A stretch of 64,000 nt of DNA from Bacillota bacterium (GTDB lineage Bacteria; Bacillota; Clostridia; Acetivibrionales; DTU013), in contig JAEYOP010000040.1 in assembly GCA_023411575.1 (NCBI GenBank), positions 248,001 through 312,000 on the forward strand. Reading direction: 5' to 3'. The notes under the pieces are model-generated. The model saw nothing but the letters and a program-made list of their open reading frames with translations. It searched no databases and was not told where the DNA came from. Both the position numbers and the translations under genes were made by a program. Numbering within the stretch: the stretch's first letter is position 1; every line of letters begins with the position of its first letter. Shown one piece after another: positions 41,227-49,763 of the stretch.

Positions 41227-42339
41227 TCAGTACCTGCCGTAATTCTGGATCACATACATTATGGTCCTCATACTGCTAAGCAGGCTGCCATAATTAATGG
41301 AGCCCGCTGTTCCCAGGTTCAGGCCCCTGGTCCCTTTGGCCGCTTCACAATCCCGCTTCGCCTCTGCAATAAGCTTTTCCGTATCATTCCTCATAAAAGT
41401 CAATGGTGAAATACATCCGTCGATCCGCGTATTGGGCATATATTCGCGGATTTTGTCCACCAGGACGGTAGGCCCGAAATTGCACCCGGTCAGGTTCAAC
41501 TTTCCCAAGACCAGCAGCAGATGCCCCATATCAGAATCGGAATGCTGATATCTTTTATCGCCGGGATTCGGTGACCAGTGCTCGAAAATCCGTTTCAGAA
41601 CGGGATATCCGAACCGCTCATACATCTCGGGCCTCAACAGGCAGCAATTGTCGTCGGAAAAATGAAAGCCGGGCGGAGCTTTCCCCGTCTCATATCCAGC
41701 CTCCTCATCCATTATGGCCGCATATTGGAAAATAACCTCTGCGATTGTCCGGCTGAAACGTTCCGCCAGCTCCGGTTCGTCCAGGAGAAGAAATATGAGA
41801 TTTTCCGCGCCGTATATGGATGTCGCCAACGTTACCGGCCCCCTGACATGCCTCCACAGATCAGGCTTTTTCCCATGTTTCTCGAAGATCCTTTTCTTCT
41901 CCCTTTCCCATTCCGGCGGAAAAATAAATTCCCTGAGATCGAGCTTCCCGACCCGGTCAAGCACCTTTTCCAGTTCCTGCGGCGTGCTGCACGAACCCTC
42001 CAGCCAGGTGGAATGCTCGTTGGTTACGTATCTGCCCCCGAAGACCTCCCCAATCTCCCGTATCGGAGGGAAAATCTCATCCGGCTGCGAAAAGCGTTCC
42101 GGCAGCAGCCTTTTGCCCACGATTTTTTCGGCCTTGTCATTATACCTTTTATTCAGCTCAATCCTGCGCTCCACGGGCGTATATCCCCAGGGATCGCCCT
42201 CCTCGCCAAGCTCGGTGAAAACGCATTCACCGCTCATCCGTATTCCCAGCGCCACCTGTGGCGCGCTTTTGCTGAAGCAGTTGTCCTGATGGGCCAGTTC
42301 GTCATCCTTCCAGAATTGATCCGTATCTACGTCAAACAT
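41227..42339 (-). CDS. Uroporphyrinogen decarboxylase (URO-D) family protein
   Basis: The 370-residue protein has a URO-D/MtaA-type barrel: LREFIFPPEWEREKKRIF, RGPVTLATSIYGAENLIFLL, GFHFSDDNCCLLRPEMYERFGYPVLKRIF and GLNLGTAGSI. It sits inside a sugar operon, not a haem operon, so haem synthesis is unlikely. Such orphan URO-D proteins are usually methyltransferases or of unknown activity. ATG 42339 is preferred because GGAGG precedes it by six bases; ATG 42345 touches that site. A longer frame would overlap the permease gene. Confidence 0.85.
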   Translation of the reverse strand: MFDVDTDQFWKDDELAHQDNCFSKSAPQVALGIRMSGECVFTELGEEGDPWGYTPVERRIELNKRYNDKAEKIVGKRLLPERFSQPDEIFPPIREIGEVFGGRYVTNEHSTWLEGSCSTPQELEKVLDRVGKLDLREFIFPPEWEREKKRIFEKHGKKPDLWRHVRGPVTLATSIYGAENLIFLLLDEPELAERFSRTIAEVIFQYAAIMDEEAGYETGKAPPGFHFSDDNCCLLRPEMYERFGYPVLKRIFEHWSPNPGDKRYQHSDSDMGHLLLVLGKLNLTGCNFGPTVLVDKIREYMPNTRIDGCISPLTFMRNDTEKLIAEAKRDCEAAKGTRGLNLGTAGSINYGSLLSSMRTIMYVIQNYGRY

Positions 42340-42383
42340 ATTCATCCTCCATACCCTCCGTTTTATCCGCGGTTTCAGCCGGC

Positions 42384-43253
42384 CTACGCCTTCAAGCCGG
42401 TTGTGCTGATGCCTTCCACGATGTATTTCTGGAAGAAGAAAAACACTGCGATGGGCGGAATCAGCGAAAGAGCCGCCATGGCGAACATGGCTCCCCAGTC
42501 CGAGGTAGAGCCGGGATCGGAGAACATTTTCAGCGCAATGCTGAGGTTGAACAATTCCGGTTTCCCCAGATACAGCAGCGACGGCAGATAGTTGTCCCAG
42601 CTCCAATAGAATTCAAAGATCGCACAGGTTATTAATGCGGGCTTGATCAAGGGAACAATCAATTTGTAATAGATCTGGAACCGGGAGCAGCCGTCCAGCT
42701 TTGCCGATTCATCCAGTTCCAGGGGAATGGTCCTTATAAACTGCAAATTCAGGAATATGAAAAACGGCGCGCCGAGGAAGGAAGGAACGATCAGCGGCAA
42801 AAAAGTATTTGTCCAGTGAAGGATATTATTGAAAATGATATATTGCGGGATGATAACCAGCTGTCCCGGCAGCAGTAACGTAAGGATCACCGTCATAAAC
42901 CAAAAATTCTTGAATTTGAACCGGATCCGTGCAAAGCCGTATGCGATGAAGGAGCATGACAGCAGTACTCCTGTCACGGACGCGATAACAATAATAAAGG
43001 TATTCCGGAAGAATAAGGCGAAGGTATGATTTCCAAAGCCCTTCCACCCTCTTACATAATTGTCAAAATGGAAAGCGCCCGGGATCAGCGAATACGAGTT
43101 CACAAAGACCTCGGAGCTGTCCTTCAGGGAGCTTGCAACCATCCATAATATGGGGTATAGCGCCGTTATAGAAAACAAAACGGCGATGATATGATAAACG
43201 ATGTTTCCGATCTTTCGTCTCCGATTCAATTTTTTAGTCCTCCTTCGACTCAT
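42384..43253 (-). CDS. Carbohydrate ABC transporter permease (MalG type)
   Basis: The 289-residue protein has six membrane segments, the EAA loop ELDESAKLDGCSRFQIYYKLIVPLIKP and the C-terminus YIVEGISTTGLKA. It overlaps the partner permease by 20 bases. The ATG at 43253 has only AGGATGGG as ribosome site. A perfect AAGGAGG at 43241-43247, inside this frame, would favour TTG 43229 as start, shortening the protein by eight residues. With the next permease and the Big2-type binding protein it forms a sugar importer without its own ATPase. Confidence 0.92.
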   Translation of the reverse strand: MSRRRTKKLNRRRKIGNIVYHIIAVLFSITALYPILWMVASSLKDSSEVFVNSYSLIPGAFHFDNYVRGWKGFGNHTFALFFRNTFIIVIASVTGVLLSCSFIAYGFARIRFKFKNFWFMTVILTLLLPGQLVIIPQYIIFNNILHWTNTFLPLIVPSFLGAPFFIFLNLQFIRTIPLELDESAKLDGCSRFQIYYKLIVPLIKPALITCAIFEFYWSWDNYLPSLLYLGKPELFNLSIALKMFSDPGSTSDWGAMFAMAALSLIPPIAVFFFFQKYIVEGISTTGLKA

Positions 43254-44145
43254 AATAGACCCATCCTGAAGATGACCGGAAGATCAACGCGGTAAAAGCG
43301 GCGATAATGGTCAGCATGATGCAGGATAGAGCGGCGGCGTAACCCATGTTGAATTGTTCGAAGCCCTGCCGGTACACGTACAGCTGATAGAACAGCGTCG
43401 TATCCAGCGGCCCGCCCTTGGTGATCACAAAGCCCTGGGTGAATACCATGAAGCCCCCGATGATCTGCATAATCAGGTTGAAGAAGATAATGGGCGTAAG
43501 CAGAGGAATGGTTATCTTCAGAAATTGCTGCCCCGAATTGGCGCCGTCAATCGAAGCCGCCTCATAATAGGAGGAAGGGATGTTTTTCAGCCCGGCCAGG
43601 AAAATCAGCATTGGCGACCCGAACTGCCACATTGCCAGCAGCACCAGGCTCCAGATCGCCGTTCTGGGATCGCCCACCCAGGATATATCCGGATTTATGC
43701 CGAACAACAGCTGGATAATGGAGTTGATCGCGCCGTCCCGGGAAAAGATATTCAGCCACATGACGGCGGCCGCCATGGTGCCTCCGATGATGGAGGGCAG
43801 GTAAAACACGGTCCTGTAAAACCCCGTCAAACCGCGCTTCTGATTCAAAAGCATGGCGACCAGCAGCGCGGCAAACAGCTTTAGGGGAATGGCCGTAAAA
43901 ACATATTTGAAGGTCACCAGCATGGAAGTATAAAACTTTTCATCGATAAAGATTGCCTTGAAGTTGTCAATGCCGATCCAACCGGGCAAGGACAGCATGT
44001 CATACTTCGTAAAAGCGAAATAGATCAGGCAAATAAAAGGAATCAGCGTAAAGGATAAAAAGCCGACGATCCAGGGCAGTATGAATAGATAGCCGCTGAT
44101 ATTATCCCTCCGTTGTGAAATGGATTCGGAATTTCTGGTTTTCAT
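43234..44145 (-). CDS. Sugar ABC transporter permease (MalF type)
   Basis: The 303-residue membrane protein has six helices and the EAA loop SYYEAASIDGANSGQQFLKITIPLLTP. GGGGAGATC precedes the ATG. It follows the binding-protein gene across a 94-base gap that holds a perfect 14-bp stem-loop. Its sequence and gene order repeat those of the importer at 10.5-12.3 kb, so the two clusters look like paralogous modules. Confidence 0.93.
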   Translation of the reverse strand: MKTRNSESISQRRDNISGYLFILPWIVGFLSFTLIPFICLIYFAFTKYDMLSLPGWIGIDNFKAIFIDEKFYTSMLVTFKYVFTAIPLKLFAALLVAMLLNQKRGLTGFYRTVFYLPSIIGGTMAAAVMWLNIFSRDGAINSIIQLLFGINPDISWVGDPRTAIWSLVLLAMWQFGSPMLIFLAGLKNIPSSYYEAASIDGANSGQQFLKITIPLLTPIIFFNLIMQIIGGFMVFTQGFVITKGGPLDTTLFYQLYVYRQGFEQFNMGYAAALSCIMLTIIAAFTALIFRSSSGWVYYESKED

Positions 44146-44165
44146 TAAGATCTCCCCGCCTTTTA

Positions 44166-44199
44166 ATAAAGACTGGTTCTTGGGCGAACCAGTCTTTAT
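44166..44199 (-). promoter_or_regulatory. Intercistronic stem-loop after the second binding-protein gene
   Basis: ATAAAGACTGGTTC (44166-44179) and GAACCAGTCTTTAT (44186-44199) form a perfect 14-bp stem with loop TTGGGC. No T-run follows on the minus strand. It occupies the same place as the hairpin at 12355 in the other sugar operon and should set the ratio of binding protein to permeases. Confidence 0.7.
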
Positions 44200-44239
44200 C
44201 AGGTTTTTGTAATTGTTGATTCGAAGGATTCCTATTTTG

Positions 44240-45796
44240 CTATTTTACGGTTACCGGGGTTGAAGCGGCTACTTGCTTACCCATCTCTACCAGTTTTTTA
44301 TACGCATCTTTCGGTGTGGTTTTTTCGAAAGCGATCTGCTGTTCCAGGTCTTTCAAAAGGGTATCAAGCTGGGTTGTTCCTGAAGGAGCCGGCGGATCTA
44401 CGGGGCTGCTGTGATCGCCCACCAGATCAAGATAATCCGCGATTGCCTGCTGCTGGGTATTGAAGGTGGGCTTCAGGGCTTCTCTTACCCTGGAGTTGAC
44501 CGGCATACCGCGTTGCGCATTCAGGATCTTGTTTGCCTCAATATCGTTTATAATGTAATGCATAAACAACGCCGCTTCGTTTCTGTTCTTACTGCTTTTG
44601 GACATACTCATATGGATTCCGGCTCTGATATCCATGCCTTTATCCGCATTGGGACCCGGCATCAGAACCAGCTTGAGGTTTCTTGTCTTCGCCAGGGCCG
44701 TATCGAACTGGTTGGAATAAGCATAAGTAATTGCCGCTTTTTTCTTTGCCAGCATGGTATCATCCAGGGTATTTACCAGAGAAGAAACATCAAACGGCGG
44801 GATCCATCCGTTTTTAATCCATTTCAGCTTCATATTGTAGAAATCGACATAGGTTTTCTCCGACATACGGATGAGGTTCTTTCCGTCATTGCCGTCGGTA
44901 TATATCGTTTCCCCCATCTGCCTGCAATAGTAGGGCAATCCGTTGGCATAGGTGAAGGGATCATCCATAGCATAAGCTCCTGTGGCGGTCTTCAGTACAG
45001 GCAGAACCTTTTCCATATCCGCCCACGAACTGAATCCGGGAGTAGGAACACTGATTCCGGCTTTCTGGAGCAGGTCCAGGTCAACAACCATGGCTCTCGC
45101 ATTCGCACCCAGCGAAATGCCATACAGCTTGCCGTTATACGTACCGGTGGACAGGGAGTTCATGGAGATGTCGGAGGTCTTGATCAGTTTGGCCCCTATG
45201 TAATCATTCAAGGGTTCGATCATGTTCTTTTCGATATACTGATTGGTATCGGTCGAGCCGATGTAATCCTGGAATACATCCGGCATATTGTTCGAAGCCG
45301 CCAGGATGGAAAGCTTCTGATAATATCCGTCATAGCCCTGGTACAAGGGTTCGACTGTTACGTAAGGATTTCTTTGCTTGTAAAAATCAATGGCTTTTAT
45401 GGTCAAATCATGTCTTACCTGGGTTCCCCACCAGAAAAAGGTCAACTTTGTTTTCTCGGAATTCTGCGGATTCACCACTACATATATCTTCATGGAAATC
45501 GCCTTATTGGGGGTGTTGACGGTGATCGACGTCGTGCCGACCCCGGTTCCGATAATCTGCCCCTGTTTGTCAACCTTTGCGATATCCGAATCGCCGGAGC
45601 TGTAGGTCAGCTGCTTTTCCGTCGTATTAGCCGGTGAAAGCACGACAGCCAGCTTGGATGTTTGTCCGACTTTCATGGTGATTCTGTTGCTTGCCACTTT
45701 GATCGCTTTAAGCGGAACGGCGGCGGCTGCGAAGGACGGCAGCGAAATACCCAGAACCAGCACCAGGCTCAGTAAAAATGTAAATGCCCTTTTCAT
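44240..45796 (-). CDS. Extracellular sugar-binding protein with an N-terminal Big2 domain
   Basis: The 518-residue protein has a signal peptide (FTFLLSLVLVLGISLPSFAAAA) that lacks a lipobox cysteine. An immunoglobulin-like Big_2 domain follows (about residues 30-105: SNRITMKVGQTSKLAVVLSP, GTGVGTTSITV), then a family 1 solute-binding fold (LTFFWWGTQVRHDLTIKAIDFYKQ). Binding proteins of Gram-positives are normally lipid-anchored; here the Big2 domain may hold it in the wall instead. ATG 45796 is chosen because GAGGAGG precedes it. TATAAT at 45837-45842 (minus) is a likely -10 box. Confidence 0.9.
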   Translation of the reverse strand: MKRAFTFLLSLVLVLGISLPSFAAAAVPLKAIKVASNRITMKVGQTSKLAVVLSPANTTEKQLTYSSGDSDIAKVDKQGQIIGTGVGTTSITVNTPNKAISMKIYVVVNPQNSEKTKLTFFWWGTQVRHDLTIKAIDFYKQRNPYVTVEPLYQGYDGYYQKLSILAASNNMPDVFQDYIGSTDTNQYIEKNMIEPLNDYIGAKLIKTSDISMNSLSTGTYNGKLYGISLGANARAMVVDLDLLQKAGISVPTPGFSSWADMEKVLPVLKTATGAYAMDDPFTYANGLPYYCRQMGETIYTDGNDGKNLIRMSEKTYVDFYNMKLKWIKNGWIPPFDVSSLVNTLDDTMLAKKKAAITYAYSNQFDTALAKTRNLKLVLMPGPNADKGMDIRAGIHMSMSKSSKNRNEAALFMHYIINDIEANKILNAQRGMPVNSRVREALKPTFNTQQQAIADYLDLVGDHSSPVDPPAPSGTTQLDTLLKDLEQQIAFEKTTPKDAYKKLVEMGKQVAASTPVTVK

Positions 45797-45904
45797 ATAA
45801 ACCTCCTCGAACGAAATGATTTGAACTAACATCCCAATTATAAGCCGGCCGGAAATCGAAATTAATAAATTAATCCGACTCCGTTACAGGAAAAAACCGA
45901 CTTG

Positions 45905-47467
45905 CTATGGGATATTCCTCCCCAGGCTCTGCTTGTATTCGGAAGGTTTAAAACCGGTATATTTTTTAAACAGCTTGCTGAAATACTGGGAATCCTCAAA
46001 GCCTACAATCTTCGATATCTCATACACTTTCAGCTCATTTGCCCTGCGGATCAGTTCTTTCGCCATTTCCATCCGGACCTGGAAAACATACTGTGAAAAT
46101 TTAATGTCTGCTTTTTTGCTGAATACCCTGCCCAGATATTCCTCATTCATAAAAAATACTTCTTTTGCCAGCCAGGTAAGGCTGAGTTCGGGATTGCCGA
46201 TATTTTCGTGAATGGAACGGATCATTTCGTCGGCAAGCAGGTTTTGGTTTTTGGGAAGCTCCGGATTGTTCCTGCGGGCAAAATGGTTGACGGCGGAAAT
46301 GATTTCATTCTGAAGCTTCGGATAATCCCCGGAATGCTCGTACCCTTTCAGGATTTTGGAAAACGGATCGGCATTTTCGATCTGCAATGTGTTTGCAACC
46401 AGCTCCAACAGTTTTTTACAATATCTTTGCACCTCATATTGTGTCTGCTTATTTGCCTCCAGCCTGGAAAAAAAGATGCTCAGGGAAAGGTTCCATTCCT
46501 CGATCCGGCCCTTTTTCATTCCTCTGGCAATCTCTTCGAGGATTTTTGCGTATTCGGCCGCATTCCCCTCCTTCTTTTCGAACCTTGCATGATCGGTTAA
46601 CAGAATGCAATTTTCGAAATAATGCCGGTGCAGCAAAAGATCCTGCAATTCCATGTACATTTTATGGATATGGGCAAATGCGCCCTCTTTGCTCAAGGCC
46701 GCGGTAAAATGCATGGAATAGTATTTATAGTACCCCTTTTTTATGACCTCTACGGCTTCCTTTATCTCCTCTTCTTTTGAAGAAGGGATGAAAAATACGA
46801 TGTCCTCTTCCAAAATCGTACTCAGGTATATCCTGTCTTCCCCGAGGATTTCCTCCGCTATGTTTTTCAACGCGAATTTCTCAATAAAGCTGCATTCCCT
46901 GTCAATCCGCAGCGCCAGCAATTGAAAGGCTTCGCCCGGGATCCCGTACAGGGATTTGTAGTATTCGCTGTTTTGGGAACTGCACACTCCGGTTAATGCA
47001 AATTCTCTGAAAAACTGCTCCTTTGAATAGAGCAGAACCTTTTCCAGGTCCCTTTTGAGATTATGGAATTGCTTTGCGCCTTCCCGCTTCCGTTCCAGTT
47101 CCTTTTTCACATCTTCCAATACCGAAATGACCTTGTTCTCGTCACACGGCTTCAAAAGATAATGTTTCACCCCGTACAGCATGGCGGTGCTGGTATATTC
47201 ATACTCGCCGAAACCGGACAGGACGACAAAAGCGATCTCCGGGAATGCGGCCTTTGTCTTCTCGATCAACTGCAGCCCGTTCATTACCGGCATTTTGATG
47301 TCCGTTATCACGATGTCGGGCAATTGGGAGCAAATCGTATCATACGCCTCAAAGCCGTCCTTCGCGGCGCCTATAAAATCAATGCCGTGCTTTTCCCATT
47401 CCACAAGGCCTGATATGCCGTCCCTTACAATTTTCTCATCATCCACCAGCAGAACCTTATAGCCCAT
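45905..47467 (-). CDS. YesN-type response regulator with AraC DNA-binding domain
   Basis: The 520-residue regulator has a receiver domain (VLLVDDEKIVRDG, phospho-acceptor D56 in VITDIKMP), a long central region and an AraC-type double helix-turn-helix (LAKEVFFMNEEYLGRVFSKK and VGFEDSQYFSKLFKKYTGFKP). It starts four bases after the kinase stop behind AAGAGGT. The binding-protein promoter lies just downstream and is its probable target. Confidence 0.93.
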   Translation of the reverse strand: MGYKVLLVDDEKIVRDGISGLVEWEKHGIDFIGAAKDGFEAYDTICSQLPDIVITDIKMPVMNGLQLIEKTKAAFPEIAFVVLSGFGEYEYTSTAMLYGVKHYLLKPCDENKVISVLEDVKKELERKREGAKQFHNLKRDLEKVLLYSKEQFFREFALTGVCSSQNSEYYKSLYGIPGEAFQLLALRIDRECSFIEKFALKNIAEEILGEDRIYLSTILEEDIVFFIPSSKEEEIKEAVEVIKKGYYKYYSMHFTAALSKEGAFAHIHKMYMELQDLLLHRHYFENCILLTDHARFEKKEGNAAEYAKILEEIARGMKKGRIEEWNLSLSIFFSRLEANKQTQYEVQRYCKKLLELVANTLQIENADPFSKILKGYEHSGDYPKLQNEIISAVNHFARRNNPELPKNQNLLADEMIRSIHENIGNPELSLTWLAKEVFFMNEEYLGRVFSKKADIKFSQYVFQVRMEMAKELIRRANELKVYEISKIVGFEDSQYFSKLFKKYTGFKPSEYKQSLGRNIP

Positions 47468-47471
47468 CGAT

Positions 47472-49262
47472 TTACCTCTTTGGAATCCGAATAATGATTT
47501 TGGTGCCTTTCCCGGCTTCGCTTTCGATCTTTATTCCATAGGCGTCTCCATACAGGAACTTCAGCCGGTCGTTAATATTTTTCAGGCCGATCCCGGTGCT
47601 TTTGGAATGGATTTCGAACCGTTTCAGCTTTTCCAGCAATTCCGGCTCCACCCCGGGTCCGTTGTCTTCCACGGTCAGCTCCAGATCGGAGTCCCTGTCC
47701 ATGGACCGGATCGAGACCGTACATACCCCAAGCATGTTTTCCACTCCATAATTGATGGCATTTTCAACCAGAGGCTGCAGGGTCATTCTGGGAATAAGAT
47801 ACTGTCTGTGGCTGTCGGAAATATCAATGAGGAATTCCGCCCTTCCCGAATACCTCATTTTTTGAATATTGACGTAGCTTTGGACCAACTCCACTTCTTC
47901 ATCGATGCAAATCACAGGATTGGCATTAATGGCCGCCCTCAGCAATTCGCCGAGGGCCATGATCATTCTGGAGACATTTTCATTTTCCCCGGTTTTGGCC
48001 AGCCAGTACAGGGAGTTGAGCGTGTTGTACAGAAAATGGGGATTGATTTGGGCCAGCAGGGCTTTATACTCCGTATCCTTTATCAAAAGCTGTTTTTCAT
48101 AGTTTTCTTTTATCAGGTCGTTGATTTTTGCGATCATGGAGGAAAACTCCTTCTGAAGGAATCCCACTTCGTCCTTCCATTCGCTGTAAATCAGCTTCTC
48201 CTGGAGATTGCCGATATTCCCGTCGTGCTCCAGCCCCTGCATGGTCAGGGTCAGATTTTCAATTGGCTTTGTGATGTTTCTGGCGATTCTGTAGCTTACA
48301 TAAATCGTCGTCAGGAACAAAACAACAAAGACCAGGATCAAAACGGACCGCAGGGTAATGTTGTTCTGGTAGATGGTATTATAGGGCAAAATGCTGACAT
48401 AGGTCCATTTCATGTAATCCGAGGTGATGTAGGATATAAAGTACTTCTTCCCGCTCATTTTCTGGAGGAAATATCCCTGCTTGTTTTGCTCCGCCCTGCC
48501 CAGCCAGTTTGCCGCGAATTCGGCATTGTTGATATAGATCGGTTTGCCGTCGAAAAAGATGTCCAGCTGGGTTTTATCGTTCTGCAGCACCGTAAAGTTC
48601 TGGTTGACCAGTTCCTCGATATTGTATGTAAAATAAAGCGTGCCCAGAGGCTTCAGGGTCAGGTTCTTGTATTGCAGGATCTGCCTGGCCGAAATCAGGA
48701 ATTTGAACTCCAGGTCCGGCTGGTAAAAGATATTTGCGCCCTTCATTTCCTTGGCCTCGGCGATCACTTTTTTCTTCCGGCTCTCCTCTATTTCCGGCGG
48801 GCTTTTTCCAACCGTGTATTCCTTTCCGGTCGTGTCCACGTAAGTGAGGCTCGATAAGCTCCTTTCCGAAAGGGAATGGAGCAGGAGCTTGTCCTTTAGC
48901 AGCGTCAATTCACTAAGCCGGTCGTTATCGGCAAGCATATAGGTTATTTCGTCCAGTTGGTCCTGGATGGTTGAATCCTCTGCAATATTTAGAGAGAACT
49001 TCTCGATGTTCTTGAATTCATTCTCCATGCTGGTCATGAAAAAGCTCAGAACCTGGCTGGATTTCAAATAGAGCTGCCCGTCATAAATCTTGAGCGTAAT
49101 CTGAAGGGAAAGAAAACTGATGAAGCAGACGATCACCAGAAGGGCCAGGTAGTTCAGCAGCAGCTTATAGAATATCCTCAGATTGTGATAGTTGCTTCGC
49201 ATTCCGGAGATGACGCTTTTTATATGTGGATCGGTTTCTCTTCTGCCTTGTGGTTTCTTCAT
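47472..49262 (-). CDS. YesM-type sensor histidine kinase
   Basis: The 596-residue kinase has an N-terminal membrane helix (about 30-55), an extracellular sensor domain, a second helix near 300-325, a HAMP segment, H409 in INPHFLYNTL and an ATPase domain (VEDNGPGVEPE, GIGLKNINDRL). It pairs with the following YesN regulator. The long charged N-terminus before the first helix is unusual but has no clear ribosome site to allow a later start. Confidence 0.92.
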   Translation of the reverse strand: MKKPQGRRETDPHIKSVISGMRSNYHNLRIFYKLLLNYLALLVIVCFISFLSLQITLKIYDGQLYLKSSQVLSFFMTSMENEFKNIEKFSLNIAEDSTIQDQLDEITYMLADNDRLSELTLLKDKLLLHSLSERSLSSLTYVDTTGKEYTVGKSPPEIEESRKKKVIAEAKEMKGANIFYQPDLEFKFLISARQILQYKNLTLKPLGTLYFTYNIEELVNQNFTVLQNDKTQLDIFFDGKPIYINNAEFAANWLGRAEQNKQGYFLQKMSGKKYFISYITSDYMKWTYVSILPYNTIYQNNITLRSVLILVFVVLFLTTIYVSYRIARNITKPIENLTLTMQGLEHDGNIGNLQEKLIYSEWKDEVGFLQKEFSSMIAKINDLIKENYEKQLLIKDTEYKALLAQINPHFLYNTLNSLYWLAKTGENENVSRMIMALGELLRAAINANPVICIDEEVELVQSYVNIQKMRYSGRAEFLIDISDSHRQYLIPRMTLQPLVENAINYGVENMLGVCTVSIRSMDRDSDLELTVEDNGPGVEPELLEKLKRFEIHSKSTGIGLKNINDRLKFLYGDAYGIKIESEAGKGTKIIIRIPKR

Positions 49263-49312
49263 AATCGAATTCTACAACTTATCCAGTATTGAGGCTTCCC
49301 CATACTAAATAT

Positions 49313-49340
49313 GTTATATTATAGCGTCACATTAAGTCAA
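49313..49340 (-). promoter_or_regulatory. Promoter of the second YesM/YesN operon
   Basis: Read on the minus strand, TTGACT (49335-49340) and TATAAC (49313-49318) are 16 bases apart, 50 bases before the kinase ATG. Confidence 0.6.
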
Positions 49341-49405
49341 CAAATATAACGCGTCTTTGCCGCTCCATGTTCTTCCATGGCCAGACGGGAATGGCATATT
49401 ACGGG

Positions 49406-49684
49406 CTACCGCGTTATCTTATACCCCAGGGACAGAATGAGCTTCAGGGTTTCCATGGCCGTATTCCGGTCATACTGCTTTTCGGATTCCGGCAGGTCCT
49501 CGTATTCCACAAGGCAGGGGTGCCTCTTTTTCCCGTCGTCGCGCTTTTCCCCGTAGCTCCAGCCTTCGGCAATACGCCCCTGCGCCCACACGTCGTGGGC
49601 GTTTTTCGCCAGAAGCTCCGCCAGGGAGGAAACCTCCTCCGGTAATTCTATTTTTGAAGTGTCCGCCGGTCTCGGCCTATACAA
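49406..49684 (-). CDS. RyR (ryanodine-receptor repeat) domain protein
   Basis: The whole 92-residue protein is one RyR domain: YRPRPADTSKIELPEEVSSL, AKNAHDVWAQGRIAEGWSYG, RHPCLVEYEDLPESEKQYDR and NTAMETLKLILSLGYKI follow the repeat consensus closely. In animals these repeats belong to ryanodine and IP3-type calcium channels; bacterial copies are small proteins of unknown role. The start is TTG 49684 after GAGGGATG. It is the last gene of an operon with two TIR proteins and a SLOG-like membrane protein, 79 bases after the TIR-PDZ gene. A role in sensing or gating an NAD+-derived signal is inference. Confidence 0.85.
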   Translation of the reverse strand: MYRPRPADTSKIELPEEVSSLAELLAKNAHDVWAQGRIAEGWSYGEKRDDGKKRHPCLVEYEDLPESEKQYDRNTAMETLKLILSLGYKITR

Positions 49685-49763
49685 TGGTCATCCCTCTTTC
49701 TGCTTTTCTCTGTTCCGATCTGCTCTTCTACGCTCTATTCTTTTTTGCCCGTTTTTCTCCGCT

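Noticed and set aside
42339..42383. Cobalamin riboswitch before the URO-D-family gene
   Set aside because: The gap to the upstream gene is only about 44 bases, with no room for the conserved fold.
42340..42606. 89-residue N-terminal extension of the URO-D-family protein
   Set aside because: It runs inside the permease gene in another frame, and GGAGG precedes ATG 42339.
44411..45637. A 408-codon plus-strand frame opposite the Big2 binding protein
   Set aside because: No recognisable motifs, and it overlaps a complete secreted protein with a signal peptide on the other strand.
47607..48857. A 416-codon plus-strand frame opposite the second YesM kinase
   Set aside because: It mirrors the kinase coding region; no domain or ribosome site supports it.
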